From NCBI GenBank assembly GCA_028869495.1, contig JAGWRY010000109.1:1-16751 (forward strand): a DNA stretch of 16,751 nucleotides. Direction: 5' to 3'. Source of the stretch: Elusimicrobiota bacterium (lineage in GTDB: Bacteria > Elusimicrobiota > Elusimicrobia > UBA1565 > UBA9628). Below the pieces are notes generated by a model. That model was not told the DNA's origin and made no database searches. It saw only the letters and a program-made list of their open reading frames with translations. Position 1 is the stretch's first letter; every line of letters starts with the position of its first letter. Positions 1 through 8,029 of the stretch are shown piece after piece. Position numbers and translations under genes: made by a program.

Positions 1-57
1 CGTCCGCCGCCGGACCGTCCGCCGCCGGACCGTCCGCCGCCGGGCCGCCCGCCGCCG

Positions 58-60
<3 letters not shown>
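1..60. repeat. 15-bp GC-rich tandem repeat, about four units
   Basis: Units at 1-15 and 16-30 are identical (CGTCCGCCGCCGGAC). The unit at 31-45 differs by one base and that at 46-60 is more diverged. The array is cut by the window edge, so its true length is unknown. Because 15 is a multiple of 3, it reads as a five-residue peptide repeat in every frame. On the plus strand frame 2 gives VRRRT repeats ending at a TAG at 59-61, frame 1 gives RPPPD repeats, and frame 3 gives SAAGP repeats. The frame-2 reading would be the basic tail of a gene converging on ppsA, with the two stop codons sharing the CTAG at 58-61. It could equally be a non-coding spacer. Confidence 0.8.
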
Positions 61-2478
<2,418 letters not shown>

Positions 2479-2500
2479 GGCCCCTCCTCGCTCCCCCTCG

Positions 2501-2511
2501 AATCAAGCAAC
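2501..2511 (-). promoter_or_regulatory. Possible ppsA promoter (GTTGCTTGATT)
   Basis: Read on the minus strand this is GTTGC followed by TTGATT, an imperfect extended -10 (TGn plus a hexamer matching TATAAT at only three positions). Transcription from it would leave a leader of about 16 nt containing the AGGAGG ribosome site. It resembles the stronger TTGCTAyGAT elements of the ATPase and ackA genes, which is the main reason to list it. No -35 element is visible. Confidence 0.35.
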
Positions 2512-2586
2512 GGGACGTCCCGCGCGCGGCGCGGGGCCGCCTCGTTGCAACCTCTCGGACCGGCGAGCGCCGCACGGGAGGGGACC

Positions 2587-3348
2587 ATGGGCGGAAGATT
2601 CGACGGGAAGACGGCGATCGTGACCGGGGCGGCCTCGGGGATCGGGCGCGCGGCGGCGCTGGCCTTCGCGCGGGAAGGCGCGGACGTCGCCGTCGCCGAC
2701 GTCTCGGCCCGGGGCGGCGAGGAGACCGCGGCGCTGGCCCGGAAGGCCGGCGCGAAGGCGTTCTTCGTCGCCTGCGACGTGTCGAAGCCCGCCGACGCGC
2801 GGGCCCTCGTCGCCCGGACGCTGAAGGAGTTCGGACGCCTCGACTGCGCGTTCAACGACGCCGGCGTCGAGGGCGAGCAGGCCGCGACGCAGGACTGCAC
2901 GGAGGCGAACTTCGACCGCGTGATCGGGATCAACCTGAAGGGCGTCTGGCTCTGCATGAAGGCCGAGATCCCGGCGATGCTCGAGACCGGCGGCGGCGCG
3001 ATCGTCAACTGCTCGTCGGTCGCCGGCCTCGTCGGCTTTCAAGGCCTCCCCGCCTACACGGCGAGCAAGCACGGCGTGCTGGGGCTGACGAAGGCCGCCG
3101 CGCTCGAGCTCGCGAAGTCCGGGATCCGCGTCAACGCGGTCTGTCCGGGCGTGATCCGAACGCCGATGATCGACCGCTTCACGAAGGACGACCCGACCGC
3201 GCTGGCCGGACTGACCTCCGGCGAGCCGGTCGGGCGTCTCGGACGCCCGGAGGAGGTCGCCGCGGCCGTGCTCTGGCTCTGCTCGGACGGCGCGTCCTTC
3301 ACGACCGGGCAGGCCCTCGCCGTGGACGGCGGCTGGGTCGCGCAGTAG
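2587..3348 (+). CDS. SDR-family NAD(P)-dependent oxidoreductase
   Basis: Classical short-chain dehydrogenase/reductase of 253 residues, the normal family length, cytoplasmic and probably tetrameric. The Rossmann glycine motif TGAASGIG lies at 13-20. Asp38 at the end of the second strand predicts NAD(H) rather than NADP(H). An NDAG motif is at 90-93 (usually NNAG) and the structural Asn is 116. The catalytic set is Ser144, Tyr157 and Lys161 (YTASK), followed by the CPGVIRTPM segment and a C-terminal GQALAVDGGW typical of 3-oxoacyl-ACP reductase and glucose-1-dehydrogenase-like members. The substrate cannot be read from the sequence. The start is the ATG at 2587 with GGAGGGG 3-4 nt upstream. 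The reading frame is open far upstream only because it shadows ppsA. It is divergent from ppsA and overlaps the 3' end of the HD-GYP gene by 50 nt. Confidence 0.93.
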   Translation: MGGRFDGKTAIVTGAASGIGRAAALAFAREGADVAVADVSARGGEETAALARKAGAKAFFVACDVSKPADARALVARTLKEFGRLDCAFNDAGVEGEQAATQDCTEANFDRVIGINLKGVWLCMKAEIPAMLETGGGAIVNCSSVAGLVGFQGLPAYTASKHGVLGLTKAAALELAKSGIRVNAVCPGVIRTPMIDRFTKDDPTALAGLTSGEPVGRLGRPEEVAAAVLWLCSDGASFTTGQALAVDGGWVAQ

Positions 3349-4507
3349 CCGCCGCGCCGGCCGGCTCGCGGAGCTCGCGCCAAGCCTCGCGCAGGCGCGG
3401 CAGCGCGCGGCGGAACGCCGCGACCGCGTCGGGGCGGAAGGCCCGTCCGGCCTGCGCGGCGATGTAGCGCGCGCTCGCGTCGAACGTCCACGCCGGCTTG
3501 TAGACGCGCTCGGCGGTCAGCGCGTCGAGGACGTCGGCCAGCGCGACGAGCTGGACCTCGAGCGTCAGCGCGTCCCCCTTCAGGCCGCGCGGGTAGCCGC
3601 CGCCGTCCCAGCGCTCGTGGTGCGCCAGCGCGACCTCGGCCGCCAGGCGCAGCAGGGGGCTCTTCGCGTCGGAGAGGATCTCCCAGCCGATGCGCGGGTG
3701 CTCCTTCATCCGCGCGAACTCGCGCGGCGTCAGGCGCCCGGCCTTGCGCAGGACCGAGTCCGGCACGCCGACCTTGCCGATGTCGTGCAGGAGGCTCGCG
3801 CATTCGACGTCCTCGGCGCGCGCCTCGGGCAGTCCGGCCGCCAGCGCGAGGATCTTCGAGTAGCGCCCGATCCGGCGCAGGTGCGGCCCGGTGTCCCTCG
3901 CGTCGCGGAATTCGGCCGTGCGCGCGAGGCGGTGCACGGTCTCGAGATAGGAGTCGCGCAGCTCCTCGTAGAGGCGCGCGCTCTCGACGGCCGCGCCGGC
4001 CAGCGTGCCGAGGATGCGCAGCAGGTCCTCGTCCTCCGCGTCGAAAGGCCCGCGGCGCTTGTTCAGCACTTCGAAGGCCCCGAACGCGCGCCCGGACGGA
4101 TCGATCAGCGGGACCGCGAGGATGCTGCGCGCGCGGTAGCCCGTCGCGCGCTCGAAGGACGGATCGAAGCGCGGGTCGGCGTGCGCGTCGTCGACGCGCA
4201 GCGGGCGGCCCGACGCGACGACGCGCCCGACGATCCCCCGCCCGAGCGGCACGCGCAGGTCGCGGCTCTCGAGCCCGTGCGCGACCGGCGTCCACAGCTC
4301 GCGCCGCGCCTCGTCGACGAGGAAGATCGTGCAGCGCTCGGCGCCGAGGACGTCGCGCGCCTCTCCGGCGATCAGGGCCAGCAGCGGGCGCAGGCGCACC
4401 GCGCCGCGCAGGCGCGCGCCGAAGCGCACGAGCATCCGGTAGCGCAGTTCGTCGCGCCGCGAGCGCTCCCGCTCCTCCTCCGGCCGCCGCGCGATCCCCC
4501 GGCTCAT
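3299..4507 (-). CDS. GAF domain plus HD-GYP domain phosphodiesterase-like protein
   Basis: Predicted soluble signalling protein of 402 residues with a sensory GAF domain (about 38-180) and an HD-GYP output domain (about 185-370). HD-GYP proteins hydrolyse c-di-GMP or, in some cases, cGAMP. Metal and catalytic residues are present: His209, His241-Asp242 (LLHDIGKVGVP), His270, His296-His297 (HHERWDGGGYP) with Gly-Tyr-Pro at 304-306, and the DVLDALTAERVYK helix. The GAF domain has Asn149-Lys150, Phe155 and Asp159-Glu160, matching the NKxnFxxxDE motif of cyclic-nucleotide-binding GAF domains. No receiver domain or membrane segment is seen. The C-terminal 25 residues are a basic, low-complexity tail encoded partly inside the overlap with the SDR gene. 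The start ATG at 4505-4507 has GGAGG 4 nt upstream. The ligand and the exact dinucleotide are inferences. Confidence 0.93.
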   Translation of the reverse strand: MSRGIARRPEEERERSRRDELRYRMLVRFGARLRGAVRLRPLLALIAGEARDVLGAERCTIFLVDEARRELWTPVAHGLESRDLRVPLGRGIVGRVVASGRPLRVDDAHADPRFDPSFERATGYRARSILAVPLIDPSGRAFGAFEVLNKRRGPFDAEDEDLLRILGTLAGAAVESARLYEELRDSYLETVHRLARTAEFRDARDTGPHLRRIGRYSKILALAAGLPEARAEDVECASLLHDIGKVGVPDSVLRKAGRLTPREFARMKEHPRIGWEILSDAKSPLLRLAAEVALAHHERWDGGGYPRGLKGDALTLEVQLVALADVLDALTAERVYKPAWTFDASARYIAAQAGRAFRPDAVAAFRRALPRLREAWRELREPAGAAATARPSRRPRRGPARS

Positions 4508-4543
4508 GGCGCCTCCGTGCGTCCGACGTCCGTCCTTCGAGCC

Positions 4544-4583
4544 GCAACGTTTCGCCCCGCGCGGACGCGGGCGCGAACGTTGC
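4544..4583. promoter_or_regulatory. 8-bp inverted repeat in divergent HD-GYP/ATPase promoter region
   Basis: GCAACGTT at 4544-4551 and its exact reverse complement AACGTTGC at 4576-4583 lie in the 89-nt gap between the two divergent starts. The centres are 32 bp apart, about three helical turns. The right arm overlaps the TTGC of the ATPase extended -10. This could be an operator for a dimeric or tetrameric regulator, or simply two outward-facing promoter elements. Confidence 0.45.
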
Positions 4584-4589
4584 TATGAT
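4581..4589 (+). promoter_or_regulatory. Extended -10 promoter of P1B ATPase, predicted leaderless
   Basis: TGC followed by TATGAT matches the extended -10 consensus TGnTATAAT at all but one position. The hexamer ends at 4589, which puts the transcription start at about 4596-4597, at the ATG of 4597. The upstream ATGs at 4585 and 4588 lie inside the -10 itself and could not be in this transcript. No -35 element is seen. Confidence 0.6.
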
Positions 4590-4596
4590 GGACGTC

Positions 4597-6450
4597 ATGG
4601 CCGACACGGGATCCTCGTCCGCCGCCCATCGCGAGGCCTGGATCGCGGCCTTCTCCGCCGCCGGCATCGCCGCGAACCTTCTGCTGGCGTGGGCCGAGGC
4701 GCCCGCCCTCGCCCGCGCCGTTCCTCTATACGCCGCCGTCGCGGCCGGGGCGCCGCTCCTGCTGGCCGGGATCTGGGACAAGCTGAAGCGGCGGGAGCTC
4801 GGCGCCGACGTTCTGGCCGGCGTCTCGATGCTCGCCGCGGCCGCGCTGGGCCAGTGGCTCGTCGCCGCGATCCTGGTCCTGATGCTCTCCGGCGGCGGCG
4901 CGCTCGAGCGCTTCGCCTCGCGCCGCGCGACCTCGGTCCTCGACGCGCTGGCCCGCCGGATGCCCCAGCTCGCGCACCGGCGCCGCCCGGAGGGAGGCCT
5001 CGCCGACGTCCCGGTCGCCGCGGTCGCGGTCGGCGACGTCCTCGCGGTCCTGCCGCACGAGCTCTGCCCGGTGGACGGCCTGGTCGTCGAGGGACGCGGG
5101 GCCATGGACGAGTCCTACCTGACCGGCGAGCCCTACCGCATCGCGAAGACCCCGGGCTCGACGGTCCTCTCCGGCGCGATCAACGGCGAGAGCGTGCTGA
5201 CGATCCGCGCGTCCAGGGCCGCCGCCGACTCGCGCTACGCGAGCATCATGAAGGTGATGGAGGACGTCGAGAACCGGCGCCCCGACCTGCGCCGCCTCGG
5301 AGACCAGCTCGCGGCCTGGTACGCGCCGCTCGCGCTCGGCCTGGCCGTCGCCGCGGGGCTGTGGAGCGGCAGCGCCGAGCGCTTCCTCGCGGTCCTGGTC
5401 GTCGCGACGCCGTGCCCGCTGCTGATCGCGATCCCGGTCGCGGTGATCGGCGCGATCTCGCTGTCGGCCGGGCGCGGGATCATCGTCAAGAGCCCGGCGG
5501 TCCTCGAGCGCATCACGCGCTGCCGCACCGTGATCCTCGACAAGACCGGCACGCTGACGCTGGGCAAGCCCTCGCTGACCGAGGTCCTTCCGGCGCCGGG
5601 GCTCGCGCCGGAGGAGGCCCTGCGCCTGGCCGCCGGGCTCGAGCGCTACTCGCGGCACCCGCTGGCCGAGGCGGTCCTGCGCGCCGCCGAGGAGGCCGGC
5701 CTGGTCCTGCCCGACGCCGCGCGCGTCTCCGAGAAGCCCGGCGAGGGCCTCTCCGGAGAGATCGGCGGGCGCCGCCTGCGCCTGGCCGGGCGCAAGGCCG
5801 CGCCGCCCGAGGTTCTCGCGGCCCTGCCGGCGTCCGAGCCGGGACTCGAATGCCTGCTGCTGGCCGACGGGGCGTTGGCGGCCCTCCTGCGCTTCCGCGA
5901 CGCGCCGCGCCCGGAGAGCGGCCGCTTCCTCGAGCACCTGTCGCCCCGCCACGGCGTCGCGCGCGTCCTGCTCGTTTCCGGGGACCGCGAGAGCGAGGTG
6001 CGCTGGCTGGCCGAACGCGTCGGCATCACCCAGCTCGCGGCCGGGCAGAGCCCCGAGCAGAAGGTCGCGATCGTCGCCGCGGAGACCGCGAAGGCGCAGA
6101 CCCTGTTCGTCGGCGACGGCATCAACGACGCGCCGGCCCTGGCCGCCGCGACGGTCGGCGTCGCGATCGGACAGAACAGCGACGTGACTTCCGCGGCCGC
6201 GGGCGCGGTGATCCTGACGCCGTCCCTGGGCAAGCTCGACGAGCTGATCCACATCGGGCGGCGCATGCGCGGGATCGCGCTGCAGAGCGCGGTCGGCGGG
6301 ATGCTCCTCAGCCTCCTCGGCATGGCCCTGGCCGCGGCCGGGCACCTGACCCCGATCGAAGGCGCGGTCGCCCAGGAGCTCATCGACCTGGCCGCCGTCC
6401 TCAACGCCGTCCGCGTCGCCCTGCCTCCCTCGGGCCTGACGGATTTCTAG
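4597..6450 (+). CDS. P1B-type heavy-metal-transporting ATPase, compact form
   Basis: Inner-membrane pump that would move a transition-metal ion using ATP. At 617 residues it is short for the family and has no N-terminal metal-binding domain (no HMA or CxxC). Hydrophobic segments near 14-50 and 61-98 are followed by the actuator motif TGEP (176-179), a TPCPL ion-site motif (271-275), the phosphorylation motif DKTGTLT (Asp315), the P1B-specific His354-Pro355, GDGINDAP (506-513) and a C-terminal membrane pair. The family usually has CPC, CPH or SPC at the ion site. TPC with a single Cys belongs to less-studied subgroups, so the metal is not predictable. The start at 4597 was chosen over 4585 and 4588 because the promoter -10 overlaps those codons. 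It is divergent from the HD-GYP gene and no cognate metal regulator is next to it. Confidence 0.92.
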   Translation: MADTGSSSAAHREAWIAAFSAAGIAANLLLAWAEAPALARAVPLYAAVAAGAPLLLAGIWDKLKRRELGADVLAGVSMLAAAALGQWLVAAILVLMLSGGGALERFASRRATSVLDALARRMPQLAHRRRPEGGLADVPVAAVAVGDVLAVLPHELCPVDGLVVEGRGAMDESYLTGEPYRIAKTPGSTVLSGAINGESVLTIRASRAAADSRYASIMKVMEDVENRRPDLRRLGDQLAAWYAPLALGLAVAAGLWSGSAERFLAVLVVATPCPLLIAIPVAVIGAISLSAGRGIIVKSPAVLERITRCRTVILDKTGTLTLGKPSLTEVLPAPGLAPEEALRLAAGLERYSRHPLAEAVLRAAEEAGLVLPDAARVSEKPGEGLSGEIGGRRLRLAGRKAAPPEVLAALPASEPGLECLLLADGALAALLRFRDAPRPESGRFLEHLSPRHGVARVLLVSGDRESEVRWLAERVGITQLAAGQSPEQKVAIVAAETAKAQTLFVGDGINDAPALAAATVGVAIGQNSDVTSAAAGAVILTPSLGKLDELIHIGRRMRGIALQSAVGGMLLSLLGMALAAAGHLTPIEGAVAQELIDLAAVLNAVRVALPPSGLTDF

Positions 6451-6466
6451 GCTTCCCCAAAGGGCC

Positions 6467-6472
6467 TAAAAT
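6467..6472 (+). promoter_or_regulatory. Possible -10 element (TAAAAT) for the secreted zincin gene
   Basis: TAAAAT in the 101-nt gap after the ATPase gene would give a leader of about 73 nt. It is the same hexamer as the predicted -10 of the 756-residue protein gene. A 12-bp perfect palindrome (GGCCCATGGGCC, 6479-6490) follows and ends in TATTT. That palindrome could be a weak terminator for the ATPase gene instead, in which case the promoter reading is less likely. Confidence 0.3.
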
Positions 6473-6521
6473 CAACCGGGCCCATGGGCCTATTTCCCCT
6501 TGCATCGCCCCCGGGCATTTG

Positions 6522-6541
6522 CCAGGATGCAGTCATCCTGG
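6522..6541 (+). promoter_or_regulatory. RNA hairpin overlapping the ribosome binding site
   Basis: CCAGGATG (6522-6529), a CAGT loop and CATCCTGG (6534-6541) form a perfect 8-bp stem in the leader of the next gene. Its last two bases are the first two G of the ribosome site GGAGG (6540-6544), 7 nt before the ATG at 6552. Folding would partly hide the ribosome site, so translational control is plausible. This is inference. Confidence 0.5.
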
Positions 6542-6551
6542 AGGTCACCCC

Positions 6552-7535
6552 ATGAAAATTGCCGCCGCCGTTCCCGTCGTCGGCGCCCTGGCTCTCCTGC
6601 TCGGCGCCGCCGCTCCGCAGCCCGCGCGACGCGACCTGCCGAACAGCTTCCTGCCCCCGAACTCGATGCGCATCGAGGTCGACGCGATGGGCGCGGGCGG
6701 CATCACGCACGCGCAGTTCGACGCCGTGATGGACCAGATGCAGGCCGTCTACGGGCCGATCATCGCCGCCCGCGGAGGCCAGCTCGTGATCAACCGCCTC
6801 TGGGACGACCCGACCGTCAACGCGTCGGCCGAGCGCAACGGCGACCAATACGTGCTGAACATGTACGGAGGACTGGCGCGGCACCCCGCGATCACCCAGG
6901 ACGGGATGATGCTCGTCGCCTGCCACGAGATGGGGCATCACCTCGGCGGCGCGCCGAAGTTCTCCGGCGGCGACTGGGCCTCCGACGAGGGCGAGGCGGA
7001 CTACTTCGCGACGTCGAAGTGCCTGCACCGGATGTTCGCGGACACCGCGACGCGCGTCTTCACCCGCTCGAGCGACGACAACGCGGTCGCGCGCAAGGCC
7101 TGCGACGCTTCCTACAAGAGCCGCTCCGACCGCGCGATCTGCTACCGCACCGCGATGGCGGGGATGTCGGTCACCGCGCTCTTCACGGACCTGGGCGGCG
7201 ACCCGGCGGCCCACTTCGACACGCCGGACACGAGCGTGGTCGCCCAGACCGACGACTCGCACCCGGCCAGCCAGTGCCGCCTGGACACCTACTTCCAGGG
7301 CGCGCTGTGCACGAAGTCCTGGAAGATCGACATGGACGACAACGACCCGGCGGTCGGCGCCTGCGTCGCGTCGCAGGGCTACACGGTCGGCCTGCGGCCG
7401 CGCTGCTGGTACAAGCCGCCGGCCGGCGAGCTTCGGTCGGAAGCGGTCGCCTCGCGCGCGCCTCTGCGCACGGACGCGTCGCCCTCGGCCGCGCTGTCGT
7501 CCCTCAAGGGCGGGCGGGCCTTCGTCGGACTCTGA
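6552..7535 (+). CDS. Secreted HExxH putative zinc metalloprotease
   Basis: A 327-residue exported protein with an N-terminal signal peptide (MKIAAAVPVV then a hydrophobic Leu/Ala core, cleavage probably near residues 19-24). HEMGHH at 125-130 supplies the zinc-binding HExxH pair (His125, His129) and catalytic Glu126. DEGEADYFA at 145-153 supplies the probable third ligand (Glu148), the arrangement seen in M48-like gluzincins. Eight cysteines (124, 157, 184, 197, 242, 253, 271, 285) suggest disulfides in an oxidising compartment. I do not recognise the family beyond the zincin motif, and the substrate is unknown. The M48 membrane segments are absent, so it is not HtpX. The ATG at 6552 has a GGAGG ribosome site 7 nt upstream. 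The gene has its own leader, is unlikely to depend on the ATPase upstream, and ends before a strong terminator. Confidence 0.85.
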   Translation: MKIAAAVPVVGALALLLGAAAPQPARRDLPNSFLPPNSMRIEVDAMGAGGITHAQFDAVMDQMQAVYGPIIAARGGQLVINRLWDDPTVNASAERNGDQYVLNMYGGLARHPAITQDGMMLVACHEMGHHLGGAPKFSGGDWASDEGEADYFATSKCLHRMFADTATRVFTRSSDDNAVARKACDASYKSRSDRAICYRTAMAGMSVTALFTDLGGDPAAHFDTPDTSVVAQTDDSHPASQCRLDTYFQGALCTKSWKIDMDDNDPAVGACVASQGYTVGLRPRCWYKPPAGELRSEAVASRAPLRTDASPSAALSSLKGGRAFVGL

Positions 7536-7556
7536 GCCGTCCCGCTTCGAACAGGA

Positions 7557-7591
7557 GCCCCCCGCCGGCGCGCCGGCGGGGGGCCTTTTTT
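7557..7591 (+). terminator. Strong intrinsic terminator
   Basis: A perfect 28-bp palindrome (7557-7584, arms GCCCCCCGCCGGCG and its complement) is followed by C and six T (7586-7591). It lies 21 nt after the zincin stop codon and separates that gene from the cold-shock gene. The stem would fold with a short loop at its centre. Confidence 0.93.
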
Positions 7592-7660
7592 CGCCCGGCA
7601 CCCCCCCCCGATTTTTCCGCCCCGTCCGTCGAACTTTCTCCCCCGCGGGAGAGCGGGCCA

Positions 7661-7669
7661 TGCTACAAT
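7661..7669 (+). promoter_or_regulatory. Extended -10 promoter of the cold-shock gene
   Basis: TGC followed by TACAAT is a near-consensus extended -10 element in an otherwise GC-rich spacer downstream of the terminator. The predicted transcription start is about 7676, giving a leader of about 77 nt. No convincing -35 is visible, as with the other extended -10 promoters here. Confidence 0.65.
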
Positions 7670-7675
7670 AATGAC

Positions 7676-7752
7676 GCGGACGCAGTACTCCGTGCCACGC
7701 GAGACGTACGGACGTGAGCAAGACGCATCAATACGAGGATAAGAAGACATAC
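7676..7752 (+). promoter_or_regulatory. Long 5' leader of cold-shock mRNA
   Basis: About 77 nt lie between the predicted transcription start and the ATG at 7753. Long leaders are typical of cspA-type mRNAs, where they act as temperature-responsive structures. A small TCCGT/ACGGA inverted pair (7689-7693, 7708-7712) is the only stem seen. The 3' part is purine- and A-rich (GAGG at 7735-7738, then AAGAAGA), with no strong ribosome site close to the ATG. A thermosensing role is inferred from the family only. Confidence 0.4.
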
Positions 7753-7956
7753 ATGGCTACGGGCAAAGTGAAGTGGTTCAACGACCAGAAGGGCTTCGGC
7801 TTCATCACGCCGGACGACGGCTCCAAGGATCTCTTCGTGCATCACACGTCGATCCTGGGCGAGGGCTTCAAGACCCTGGCCGAGAACCAGGCCGTTGAGT
7901 TCGACGTCCAGCAGTCCGACAAGGGACCGCGCGCGGCGAACGTCCGCAAGCTCTAA
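7753..7956 (+). CDS. Cold-shock domain protein, CspA family
   Basis: A 67-residue single-domain RNA/DNA-binding protein of normal CspA length. RNP1 is KGFGFIT (13-19) and RNP2 is DLFVHHTSI (26-34). The opening MATGKVKWFNDQKGFGFI and the closing GPRAANVRKL are characteristic. It is expected to act as a cytoplasmic RNA chaperone that melts secondary structure, though not all Csp paralogues are cold-induced. The ATG at 7753 was preferred to the in-frame GTG at 7714, because it gives the canonical N-terminus and the 13 extra residues have no counterpart in the family. It is monocistronic between its own promoter and terminator. Confidence 0.97.
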   Translation: MATGKVKWFNDQKGFGFITPDDGSKDLFVHHTSILGEGFKTLAENQAVEFDVQQSDKGPRAANVRKL

Positions 7957-7974
7957 TCCAGAGCTGATCGAAAC

Positions 7975-8016
7975 GCGACCCCCGTCTCCCGAAAGGGAGG
8001 CGGGGGTCGCACTTTT
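7975..8016 (+). terminator. Intrinsic terminator after the cold-shock gene
   Basis: The left arm at 7975-7990 and right arm at 7995-8010 pair over 16 bp with one G-U, closed by a GAAA tetraloop (7991-7994) and followed by ACTTTT. It starts 18 nt past the stop codon. On the minus strand it lies after the dedA stop but is followed by only three T, so it could act weakly in both directions. Confidence 0.92.
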
Positions 8017-8029
8017 CCGGCGGCGCGGC

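Noticed and set aside
6479..6490. Palindrome GGCCCATGGGCC as the definite terminator of the ATPase gene.
   Set aside because: It has no room for a proper loop and only a TATTT tail, so it is mentioned only under the nearby promoter candidate.
4506..6551. Long plus-strand frame leading into the zincin gene, giving an apparent 1009-residue protein.
   Set aside because: The upstream part is an out-of-frame shadow of the P1B ATPase. The zincin begins at 6552 with a signal peptide and ribosome site.
7714..7752. GTG start for the cold-shock protein, adding 13 residues.
   Set aside because: MATGKVKWFN at 7753 is the canonical CspA N-terminus and the extra residues are not family-like.
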